Shown here one piece after another: positions 43,033 to 50,674 of a DNA stretch of 64,000 bases. A program made the translations under genes and the position numbers. Position 1 is the first letter of the stretch. The number at the start of each line of letters is the position of its first letter. The notes under the pieces are model-generated. The model saw nothing but the letters and a program-made list of their open reading frames with translations. It was not told the origin of the DNA and made no database searches. The DNA is taken from NCBI RefSeq assembly GCF_003610295.1, contig NZ_RAPV01000001.1:1860001-1924000 (forward strand). The letters run 5' to 3'. The DNA is from Paraburkholderia sp. BL23I1N1. Lineage in GTDB: Bacteria; Pseudomonadota; Gammaproteobacteria; Burkholderiales; Burkholderiaceae.

Positions 43033-43225
43033 GATCCGTCACCTCCGTTCGTTGCGCTACTGCCGGATGCCAGTTCGCTTTGCCAGAAGCTGAAGAGGGT
43101 GGAAATCAGCATTGCTGCGCGATTATCTCCAAAATGCCGGGATCAATTATTAATTTTCGTTCAGGTTCGGCGATCCGATGATCTTTTTCCATCGACTCGC
43201 TTTCGATGGGCGACGCCGATCGGGA

Positions 43226-44188
43226 TCAGGATTGCAGTACGGCGTGGACCTCTGCGGATGGATCGACGGCCACGGGATTTTCGATCTGCAAATCAAGTTT
43301 TTCTTTTAACGACACGCTGAGGAATTCAACGAACGTCCTTATTTTTGCGTCGACGAATCGACGGGACGGATAAAGGACAAAAACGTTGGTTGTTTGAAGT
43401 GGATGCTCGGGAAATAGCTGAACGAGTTTTCCCTCCCTGATATCGTCCACGACCGAATAAGCCGGGACCGCGCCGACCCCGGCGCCCGCGAGCAGCGCGA
43501 CCCTGAGCGCCTGCATGTTGTCGACGACGAATTGCCCGGCCAGCGCCGCGCCGGCTGCGGCATGCCCGGCGATTTCAGCCAGCCACCCGGAGGGTGGATC
43601 CAGGGTCGAACTGGTGTGCATGAACGTATGGTTCGGCAGGTCGTTCACTGTGGCAATGGGGTGCTGTGCGAGATAGTCGGGCGCGGCGACCAGCATGCGC
43701 TCGCAGCGTCCTATGAGCCGGCTCACATTGCGAGAGTCCGGCAGGGCCAACGCCGAGACGATCGACACATCGAACTCATCCTCGATCAGATTCGCCATGC
43801 GCGGCAGCAGTTTCAGATCGACGGAGACAGCCGGGAAGACCTGCCGGTATTCGACGATGGTGGACGTCAACTGTTTCAGACCAATGTCGGGTACCGCGTG
43901 AACTCTCAATCTGCCGCGCGGCAGCGTGTGGGCATTGCTGGCCTCCGCCTCCGCGTCGTCGAGGTCGGCGAGAATCTTCTTGCAGCGGTGGTAGTAGCGC
44001 TCGCCGCACTCGGTCAGCGAGACGTGGCGAGTGGTTCGTTGCAGCAACCGCGTATGAAGATGCGCCTCGAGCGACACCACCGCGCGAGAAATATTGCCGG
44101 CGCTGCATTCCATATGTTTTGCCACCACGCTGAAGTTGCCGGTCTCGGCGACCCGCGAGAACACGCGCATGCTGAAAATCCTGTCCAT
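43226..44188 (-). CDS. LysR-family transcriptional regulator
   Basis: The 320-residue regulator has an N-terminal helix-turn-helix ('MRVFSRVAETGNFSVVAKHM', then 'AGNISRAVVSLE') and a CrgA/DmlR-like effector domain. GGAG precedes the ATG at 44188 by about 11 bases. No divergent partner is adjacent, and the nearest genes are the frameshifted AraC gene and the amidohydrolase operon end. Target unknown. Confidence 0.88.
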   Translation of the reverse strand: MDRIFSMRVFSRVAETGNFSVVAKHMECSAGNISRAVVSLEAHLHTRLLQRTTRHVSLTECGERYYHRCKKILADLDDAEAEASNAHTLPRGRLRVHAVPDIGLKQLTSTIVEYRQVFPAVSVDLKLLPRMANLIEDEFDVSIVSALALPDSRNVSRLIGRCERMLVAAPDYLAQHPIATVNDLPNHTFMHTSSTLDPPSGWLAEIAGHAAAGAALAGQFVVDNMQALRVALLAGAGVGAVPAYSVVDDIREGKLVQLFPEHPLQTTNVFVLYPSRRFVDAKIRTFVEFLSVSLKEKLDLQIENPVAVDPSAEVHAVLQS

Positions 44189-44489
44189 AGCCGCTTCACT
44201 CCTGGAGCCGGTTGAATTGGGCAACCCGTCTTGCCTGATGTGAAGACAATACGATCTGCAGCGAGCGCGCGCCATCCCTACATAGGGGTGCTGCATTCAT
44301 CAATGCATTCACGCCGCTAATCCGCGCGTATAGGGTGACGGAGGAGTTCAGGAAAATTAAGAATAGTTGGCCGCGGTATCAGGCGGCCTCTCACCATGCT
44401 TTGAGCATGAGCACGGCGACGAGGGCGCTGCTACGCACGGAGCCGGTGGCGTGCCGGATAGAAACCGTGGCAGCCGATTCGTTTTTTCG
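44189..44489. other. Intergenic region, LysR / amidohydrolase operon end
   Basis: About 300 bp without a gene. It should carry the LysR promoter and the end of the operon from the right. A two-hexamer TTTMAG-like sequence (44346-44361) is present but faces no plus-strand gene. No clear terminator was seen. Confidence 0.5.
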
Positions 44490-45623
44490 TTAGATCTTTA
44501 GCAACTGTGCGGCATTGCCGCCAAGAATCAGATTCTTTTGCTCCGGTGGTAATGCAAGACGATCCAGGAACGTGACGGGTTGCTCATAGCCCATATCGAA
44601 GCAATAGTCGCTGCCGAGCACCAGCCTGTCGATGCCGATGTTCTGAATCAGAAAGTCCAGCACGGGTCCGGAATGCGAGACCGTGTCATAGCTGAAGCGG
44701 CGCAGGTAACTGCTCGGTTTTTGCGCCAGCCGTCGCGTTTCTGGGCGCACCGTCCAACCCGCGTCGATGCGGCCCATCAGGATCGGCAGCGCACCGCCCG
44801 CGTGCGGCAACGTAATGCGTAAGCGCGGATGCCGGTCCATCACGCCGCCGAGGATCAGATGCGAACCGGCGATGGCGGTGTCGAACGGATTGCCCAGCAG
44901 GTTGCTCAGATAGAAGTCGCCCAGCCGCGCGCCGCCGACCGTCTGCTGCGGATGCAGAAACACCGGCAGATCGAGTTGCTCGATCCGTGCGAAGACCGGC
45001 TCGAACAGTGGGTCGTCGAGATCCCGGTTGTTGATGTTGGTGCCCATGTAGACACCGCGCACACCCGGCAACTCCGAAGCGCGTTCGAGCTCGTCGATCG
45101 CGTCGTGCGGGTTGAGCATCGGCAGGGTCGCCAGCACCACGAAGCGAGTGGGATGCTGCAGGTGAACGCCGGACGCCGCCGCATTCCACGTTGTCGCCAG
45201 CTTCGCATTGAAGGCGCGGTCGGCCCAGTAGACCATGGGCACGCTCAATGACAGCGCCTGCATGTCGACCCCGGATGCGTCCATGTCCGCGAGCCGCTTG
45301 TCGATCTTGATGAACTTGAGCGGCAGCGGTCCGAGTCCGCCGGCCGGCGTCTGAAAGCTGAAGCTGGTGGCGTCGCGAGTGAACTTGCCGCCGAATTTCT
45401 GCCCCTCGCTGCCTACCAGGTCGCAGTAGCTCTCCGGGTAGTAGTGAGCGTGAATGTCGATCGATCGGACAGCGCCCACGGTGCCCGTGGTGCCCGCCGT
45501 ACCGATGGCGGGCCCGGTGGTCGAGGCCGATGCCGGCCGTGCCGATGCGAGGCCGCCGGCAAGCGCGGCCATCGTCCCGAGCAGCCGGCGGCGCTTCGGC
45601 GAAATACAACACATACAATCCAT
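44490..45623 (-). CDS. Exported amidohydrolase-2 family protein (decarboxylase-like)
   Basis: The 377-residue protein belongs to the ACMSD/resorcylate-decarboxylase branch of the amidohydrolases. The metal site HxH lies in 'IDIHAHYYPESY', with further ligands in 'PVFLHPQQTVGG', 'ITLPHAGGALP' and 'VLGSDYCFDMGY'. The N-terminus carries a Tat-like signal (SPKRRRLLGTMAALAGGLA), unusual because relatives are cytosolic. TAGGAG precedes the ATG at 45623. It is the last gene of the minus-strand operon beginning at 49467 and probably decarboxylates or hydrolyses an aromatic or muconate-type acid. Confidence 0.85.
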   Translation of the reverse strand: MDCMCCISPKRRRLLGTMAALAGGLASARPASASTTGPAIGTAGTTGTVGAVRSIDIHAHYYPESYCDLVGSEGQKFGGKFTRDATSFSFQTPAGGLGPLPLKFIKIDKRLADMDASGVDMQALSLSVPMVYWADRAFNAKLATTWNAAASGVHLQHPTRFVVLATLPMLNPHDAIDELERASELPGVRGVYMGTNINNRDLDDPLFEPVFARIEQLDLPVFLHPQQTVGGARLGDFYLSNLLGNPFDTAIAGSHLILGGVMDRHPRLRITLPHAGGALPILMGRIDAGWTVRPETRRLAQKPSSYLRRFSYDTVSHSGPVLDFLIQNIGIDRLVLGSDYCFDMGYEQPVTFLDRLALPPEQKNLILGGNAAQLLKI

Positions 45624-45652
45624 GAGTCGGTCTCCTATGTCTGTCTTTAGTG

Positions 45653-47311
45653 TTATCCGTGCTTCACCATGCCGAGCTCGCAGTCCACGAGCTGGTTGCC
45701 GTACAACGCACGTTCACGCACGGCACGCGGCGAGCTGTCGGTGATCGAGAAGAAGAACACACCGGCGAAGGCGACGATCATCGAGAAGAGCGCGGGGTAT
45801 TCGTACGGATAGATCGCATGCGCATGTCCAAGCACCTGCACCCAGACTGTCGGGCTGAGGATCGTCAAGGTCACCGCCGTGATCAGGCCGAGCGAGCCGC
45901 CTAGCACCGCGCCGCGCGTGGTCATGCCGCGCCAGTAAATCGAAAGCAGCAGGACCGGAAAGTTCGAGCTGGCCGCAATCGAGAACGTCAGACTCACGAT
46001 GAACGCAATGTTCTGCTTCTCGAAGGCAATGCCCAGCAGAATGGCGAGCACGCCGAGCACGAGCGTGGTGATTCGCGATACGTGCATTTCTTCGCGGTCC
46101 GTGGCGGCGCCGCGGCGAATCACGTTCGCGTACAGATCATGCGAAACCGCCGAGGATCCGGCGAGCGTCAGACCCGCGACGACCGCGAGAATCGTCGAGA
46201 AGGCGACCGCGCAGATGAAGCCGAGAAACACGTTGCCGCCTACGGCGTGCGCGAGATGGATGGCGACCATGTTCACGCCGCCGATCACGGCGCCGGAGGC
46301 CGTGTGATAGTGCGGATCGGTCGCGACCAGCGCAATCGTGCCGAAGCCGATGACGATGATCAGCGCGTAGCCGATGCCGACAATGCCCGTTGCGTACAGA
46401 ATGCTTTTTCTGGCGGCCTTCGCGTCGCCCACCGTGAAGAACCGCATCAGGATGTGCGGCAATCCGGCCGTGCCGAAGATCAACGCCAGCCCGAGCGAGA
46501 CGGCGGACACCGGATCCGACACGAGCCCGCCAGGTCTCATGATTGCGGCATGCTTCGGATGGGCGAGGATTGCCTGCGAGAAGAGCGCATTCAGACTGAA
46601 GCCGAAGTGGCTGAGCACCATAAGTGCCATGAAGGCGGCACCCGCAAGCAGCAAGGCTGCCTTGATGATCTGAATCCATGTCGTGGCGAGCATGCCGCCG
46701 AAAAACACGTACACGACCATCAGTACACCGACCATGACGACCGCAACCGTATAGTTGAAACCGAACAGCAATTCGATCAGCTTGCCGGCGCCGACCATCT
46801 GCGAGACGAGATAGAGCAGCACGATGACGATTGAACTCGAGGCGGCGAAGGCGCGGATCGGCCGCTGTTGCAGTCGATAGGACACGACGTCGGCCAGCGT
46901 ATAGCGTCCGAGATTGCGCAGTGGTTCGGCAATCAGGAAGAGAATGATCGGCCAGCTGGCGAGAAAGCCGATTGAATAGATCAGTCCGTCATAACCGCTT
47001 GTGAAAACCAGCGCGGAAATGCCGAGCAGCGAAGCGGCGGACATATAGTCGCCGGCGATCGCCCAGCCGTTCTGGAAGGCTGTGATCTTGCCACCGGCCG
47101 CATAGTGGTCGGACACGCTGTGGTTCTTTTTCGCCGCCCAACGGGTGATGAACAGCGTCGACGCGACGAACAGCAGGAACATGCCGATCGCGATGGGATT
47201 GTGCGATCGCGCCGGCGCCGTGCTATCGGCGGCCACGGCGGGCAGGGCGGTGAGCACGCCGACAAGCAGCGCGCCCGACATCAGCCCATGCCATAGGGGA
47301 TTCCATTTCAT
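45653..47311 (-). CDS. actP: Sodium:solute symporter, ActP (acetate permease)-like
   Basis: The 552-residue protein is an SSS-family transporter with about 13 membrane helices. It has an N-terminal signal (cleavage near AVA-A), '[21 protein letters not shown]' and '[21 protein letters not shown]', the ActP signature. The ATGA overlap with the DUF485 gene is the usual yjcH-actP arrangement. In this catabolic operon it may carry a substrate other than acetate, such as a short aromatic-derived carboxylate. Confidence 0.88.
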   Translation of the reverse strand: MKWNPLWHGLMSGALLVGVLTALPAVAADSTAPARSHNPIAIGMFLLFVASTLFITRWAAKKNHSVSDHYAAGGKITAFQNGWAIAGDYMSAASLLGISALVFTSGYDGLIYSIGFLASWPIILFLIAEPLRNLGRYTLADVVSYRLQQRPIRAFAASSSIVIVLLYLVSQMVGAGKLIELLFGFNYTVAVVMVGVLMVVYVFFGGMLATTWIQIIKAALLLAGAAFMALMVLSHFGFSLNALFSQAILAHPKHAAIMRPGGLVSDPVSAVSLGLALIFGTAGLPHILMRFFTVGDAKAARKSILYATGIVGIGYALIIVIGFGTIALVATDPHYHTASGAVIGGVNMVAIHLAHAVGGNVFLGFICAVAFSTILAVVAGLTLAGSSAVSHDLYANVIRRGAATDREEMHVSRITTLVLGVLAILLGIAFEKQNIAFIVSLTFSIAASSNFPVLLLSIYWRGMTTRGAVLGGSLGLITAVTLTILSPTVWVQVLGHAHAIYPYEYPALFSMIVAFAGVFFFSITDSSPRAVRERALYGNQLVDCELGMVKHG

Positions 47312-47670
47312 TGCCGTACTCCTTGCCGGATTTCATTCACGGCGCGGTCCTGGGTGGTATTGGCTCGCGCGACATACACCGCGACCAGCGCAAACGTGAA
47401 GACGAACATGCCGAAGCCGACCGGGATGCCCCACGTTGCCGGAGAACCGTCGACGATCGGCCGGCCGAGCAGCGCCGGTGCGAACGCCAGCGTGAGAATG
47501 AAGGCGAAGTACACCGTCAGCATCAGGATCGTGAGCGTCCACGAGAACGTGCGTCGCGCTCGCACGAGTGCGCAAAAGCGCGGATCGTCGAGCAGCGGAT
47601 TGGCGGGGGGCGGCGGGTCGCCGGCAACGTCTTGCGCGCTGATTGAATAGGTTGAGGCGCCAGGGTTCAC
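47308..47670 (-). CDS. DUF485 membrane protein (YjcH-like)
   Basis: The 120-residue protein has two membrane helices ('[22 protein letters not shown]' region and '[20 protein letters not shown]') preceded by '[15 protein letters not shown]', the DUF485 pattern. Start is GTG at 47670 with AAGGAG five bases upstream; a TTG at 47736 is less likely. Translation is coupled to the ActP-like gene by ATGA. Confidence 0.88.
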   Translation of the reverse strand: MNPGASTYSISAQDVAGDPPPPANPLLDDPRFCALVRARRTFSWTLTILMLTVYFAFILTLAFAPALLGRPIVDGSPATWGIPVGFGMFVFTFALVAVYVARANTTQDRAVNEIRQGVRQ

Positions 47671-47743
47671 TTTGTCTCCTTTCGAAACGACTCTTTTCGG
47701 TGCTGCGACCGTGGATGGAACCTGTCGCAAGCACAACGAACAT

Positions 47744-48979
47744 TTAAAAGCGTGCGGGCACGGCGGTCTCGCGCATCACCGCGTCTGGCGTGCGATAGCG
47801 CTCGGCCATTTCACGGTCGACCTCGTCTTTCAATTGCGCCTGCATGTAGGCGCCGAGATGGCGTGCGTGCTGAACGATGGCCGCGCCGACCTGCGTGCGC
47901 TCGCGGCTGTACTCCGCGAGGGCGTCCTGAACGCCGGTCTGGCGCTTCAATGCGCTGACCAATGCGCTGACAAGGGCCATCGCGTCGCTCGCCGCTTTGG
48001 TGACGCCCATGCCGCAGTGCGGCCGCGCGACGAACGCCGCGTCGCCCAGCAAGGCAACCCGGCCGAATGCCATCTGCGGCACTTCAAGGTCGAAGATTGG
48101 TTGAAAGAGCGGCTGTGTCGATTTGGTCACCACTTCGCCGAATTGCGGCGCGAGCAGCGTGAGCGCCGCGTCCTCCATGTCGGCGAGCACCTCGCGGCGA
48201 ATCAGCGTCGGCGGAATGCCGCCCACCCAGCGCTTGCCGGATTCATCGGTCAGCAGGTTCGGCAACTGGATGTCTTCGCTCGTCGCGCGATACCAGACGA
48301 AGTTGTAGCGGCGTTCACCCGGGATTGTGCTGTTGCCCTGGCCGGCAACCGGATAGCCGAGAATCTGTTCGTGCGGCGGCAGGCAGAAGGCGAACTTGTC
48401 GAACAGCGCCGCGCGCGTTGCCGGCGACAGCGACATTTCGTCGACCAGGCCGCGCCATGCGACATAGCCCGCATACTGAAGCTTCACGTCAGGCAGGAAC
48501 TGCTCGCGAATCGCCGACTTGAAGCCGTCCGCTGCAATCACGAGGTCCGCGCGCACGACCGTGCCGTCACCGAGCGTCACGCTTGCCTGATCGGCGCCGT
48601 CCGCCACCGATACGACTGAGCCGCCGGCATGGTAGTGGACGTCGGGCAATGCCGCGCGCAGCACGTGATACATCTTGCCCCACGCGGTCAGGGTCTGCGG
48701 CAGGTCGCGCTCGGACAACACCGCGCCGTTCTGCGCGAAGGTCACGCGCGACTGCACTTTGACGCCGATCGAATCGTCGATTGCGATCCCCGCTGCCGTC
48801 ATGGCGTCGAATAATTCGGGATGGGTTACGATGCCGGCGCCGCGGCCAGCGAGTTCTTCAGGAACGCGCTCGAATACGTCGACATCCCAGCCATTGCGAA
48901 CCAGCAGATTGGCCGCAAACAGGCCGCCCAGCGAGCCGCCGACGATGATCGCTTTAAAACGTGTGGAAGATTGGGCCAT
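47744..48979 (-). CDS. FAD-dependent aromatic monooxygenase
   Basis: The 411-residue flavoprotein has FAD motif IVGGSLGGLFAA near the N-terminus and 'ALLGDAAFVARPHCGMG' in the second FAD region. It is a paralogue of the 21841 enzyme and resembles 2,6-dihydroxypyridine and related hydroxylases. AGGAGCGTAACC precedes the ATG at 48979, only two bases after the VOC stop, so the pair is co-translated. It probably hydroxylates the aromatic or N-heteroaromatic growth substrate of this operon. Confidence 0.9.
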   Translation of the reverse strand: MAQSSTRFKAIIVGGSLGGLFAANLLVRNGWDVDVFERVPEELAGRGAGIVTHPELFDAMTAAGIAIDDSIGVKVQSRVTFAQNGAVLSERDLPQTLTAWGKMYHVLRAALPDVHYHAGGSVVSVADGADQASVTLGDGTVVRADLVIAADGFKSAIREQFLPDVKLQYAGYVAWRGLVDEMSLSPATRAALFDKFAFCLPPHEQILGYPVAGQGNSTIPGERRYNFVWYRATSEDIQLPNLLTDESGKRWVGGIPPTLIRREVLADMEDAALTLLAPQFGEVVTKSTQPLFQPIFDLEVPQMAFGRVALLGDAAFVARPHCGMGVTKAASDAMALVSALVSALKRQTGVQDALAEYSRERTQVGAAIVQHARHLGAYMQAQLKDEVDREMAERYRTPDAVMRETAVPARF

Positions 48980-48981
48980 GG

Positions 48982-49467
48982 TTACGCTCCTGCGTTGATG
49001 GATGCCCGGTCGGCGGCCGGATGGGCTTCGGCCAGACCGGCGACTTCTGCGGCGGGGAAATTCAGTTCGATGGTCACGCCGGACGGGTCCTCGATGAACA
49101 CCTGATGCAGGCCGAGGCTCGGCACCGTGCGATCGCGCCAGGCGACGCCTTCCGCTTGCAACGTTTTCCACATGTCCTCGACACCCGTCGCAAGAAACGC
49201 GATGTGGTCGACCGTGCCGGTTCCGGTGGCGGGCAGTGCCTTGTCGCCGAGATAGGCGGTGAGCCCGGCGGGATTGTCCGGATCGACGCCAATGATGTGG
49301 ACTGTGCCGAAGTCGGCCTCATCGCCGCCTTTGTAAAGCCACGCGCCCGGAAAATCGAAGGGCGGACGGTAGCCCCGCTTGAAACCGAGAATCCGCTCAT
49401 AGAAACGGCAGGATTTTTCGAGGTCCATGGTGCGGATCGAGTAGTGCGCAAGTTTTGACACGGGCAT
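48982..49467 (-). CDS. VOC/glyoxalase-family protein
   Basis: The 161-residue single-domain VOC protein shows 'KLAHYSIRTMDLEKSCRFYERILGF' and 'HQVFIEDPSGVTIELNF', with potential metal ligands His, Glu and Gln at the usual places. VOC proteins include extradiol dioxygenases, epimerases and glyoxalases, and in an aromatic operon a ring-cleavage or isomerase role is possible. AGGAGTTCCTT precedes the ATG. It is the first gene of the operon behind the palindrome at 49488. Confidence 0.85.
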   Translation of the reverse strand: MPVSKLAHYSIRTMDLEKSCRFYERILGFKRGYRPPFDFPGAWLYKGGDEADFGTVHIIGVDPDNPAGLTAYLGDKALPATGTGTVDHIAFLATGVEDMWKTLQAEGVAWRDRTVPSLGLHQVFIEDPSGVTIELNFPAAEVAGLAEAHPAADRASINAGA

Positions 49468-49487
49468 AAGGAACTCCTACTATGCTA

Positions 49488-49518
49488 TTTATCGGTCGAT
49501 TAGTGATCGATGGATAAA
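49488..49518. promoter_or_regulatory. Candidate TetR operator
   Basis: A 31-bp inverted repeat: TTTATCGGTCGAT (49488-49500), 5-base spacer, ATCGATGGATAAA (49506-49518). The arms match at 11 of 13 positions. It lies just upstream of the VOC start and downstream of the TetR gene, as expected for repression of the operon. Confidence 0.7.
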
Positions 49519-49637
49519 TTGTAGGCGAGTGCATCGGCGGGAGAAAGCAGCGAATCGGCGGTGTTTACCCTGGAAAACGCAGAGGAGGTTGCGCAATGGG
49601 CGATGCAGCGAGCGGCCGGCTGGAGCGCCGGCCGGCG

Positions 49638-50345
49638 TCAGGCTTTGGTCTTGCTGGGGGCTTTGGTTGCGTGCTTGAGGGCTTCAGGCACGCCATTGAG
49701 GAAGGCGTCGACCTGGCGCGCGATGTGATCTTCGACGTTGTCGCTGACCGGCAGCCCGTAGATCCATTTGCGCACGCCGAGATAGAAGATGCTGGCGTGC
49801 AGGCTCCAGATCAGCTCGAGGTCGATGTCGCGCTGCTTCGTGCTGGACGAAGCGGGGAGGTCGTAGGACGAGCGGATTTCGGCCATGACCGGCAGGAACA
49901 CGCGTTCGCGCAGCCGCGACAGATACTTGGAGTTGATGCCTTCGCGCGTCAATCCGGCGAAGATGAAAATCCGGATCCATTCACGCCGCAGGATCACGCC
50001 GGCGTACGACGAATAGAACCTGACCATGCGTTCCTGGATCGGCACGGAGCGGTCCTTGATCAGGCTTTCCCAACGCGTGTCCCATTGATAGACCTCTTCG
50101 TACACGCGGTCGATCAAAGCTTCCTTGCTCGGGAAATAGCGGTAGAGAAGCGGCTGCGTCACGCCGAGCTGGCGCGCGAGTTCGCGGGTGCTGCCGGAGA
50201 AACCGTGCGTGGCGAAATGCTCGACGGCCTTCAGTACGATCTGACGCTCCCGCACTTCGGGGGCAAGGCGGCGCGTGATGCCCTTCTCGTTGTCCTGCAC
50301 CTCGCTCTTCGACGCTGTGTTGGGCGTCCCTACTTTTCTCGGCAT
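49638..50345 (-). CDS. TetR-family transcriptional regulator
   Basis: The 235-residue protein has an N-terminal TetR helix-turn-helix ('AVEHFATHGFSGSTRELARQLGVTQPLLYRYFPSKEALIDRV' region, residues about 40-80) and an all-helical ligand domain. It is transcribed in the same direction as the catabolic operon starting 170 bp downstream. It probably represses that operon through the 49488 palindrome and is released by a pathway compound. The start MPRKVGTP (50345) is chosen by family similarity; ATG 50381 is possible. Confidence 0.88.
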   Translation of the reverse strand: MPRKVGTPNTASKSEVQDNEKGITRRLAPEVRERQIVLKAVEHFATHGFSGSTRELARQLGVTQPLLYRYFPSKEALIDRVYEEVYQWDTRWESLIKDRSVPIQERMVRFYSSYAGVILRREWIRIFIFAGLTREGINSKYLSRLRERVFLPVMAEIRSSYDLPASSSTKQRDIDLELIWSLHASIFYLGVRKWIYGLPVSDNVEDHIARQVDAFLNGVPEALKHATKAPSKTKA

Positions 50346-50674
50346 GGTGTGTCCGGTACCCAGGATGTTCGGACGCATCATACAAAGATTACCCCGGTCT
50401 GGCTAGGCGAAGGCGTCCTGCGGCCGCGCTTGCCGAGCGTGCCACGGGACGCCTCGGCGCGTGCGCGCAACGGTCGATGGCGACCTCCGGCGCGCTTCGG
50501 CCGAATGCGCTTAGTCCAAATTTTTTGAACTATACGTTCAGTTTTTTCCGCGCATGCGATGTCGCCGCTGCTCTAGACTCCGGGGGACTCGACGCTGAGC
50601 GTTCTTTCCTCAGTTTTCCCCTTCCGTATTCCCCCAGTTGTTCTTTTATCCGCTGTGTTTGGGATGTTCAGGTA

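Noticed and set aside
44346..44361. GTTCAG and ATTAAG at 10-bp spacing, resembling the regulon operator
   Set aside because: It points toward genes on the opposite strand and lacks the third hexamer and promoter-like tail.
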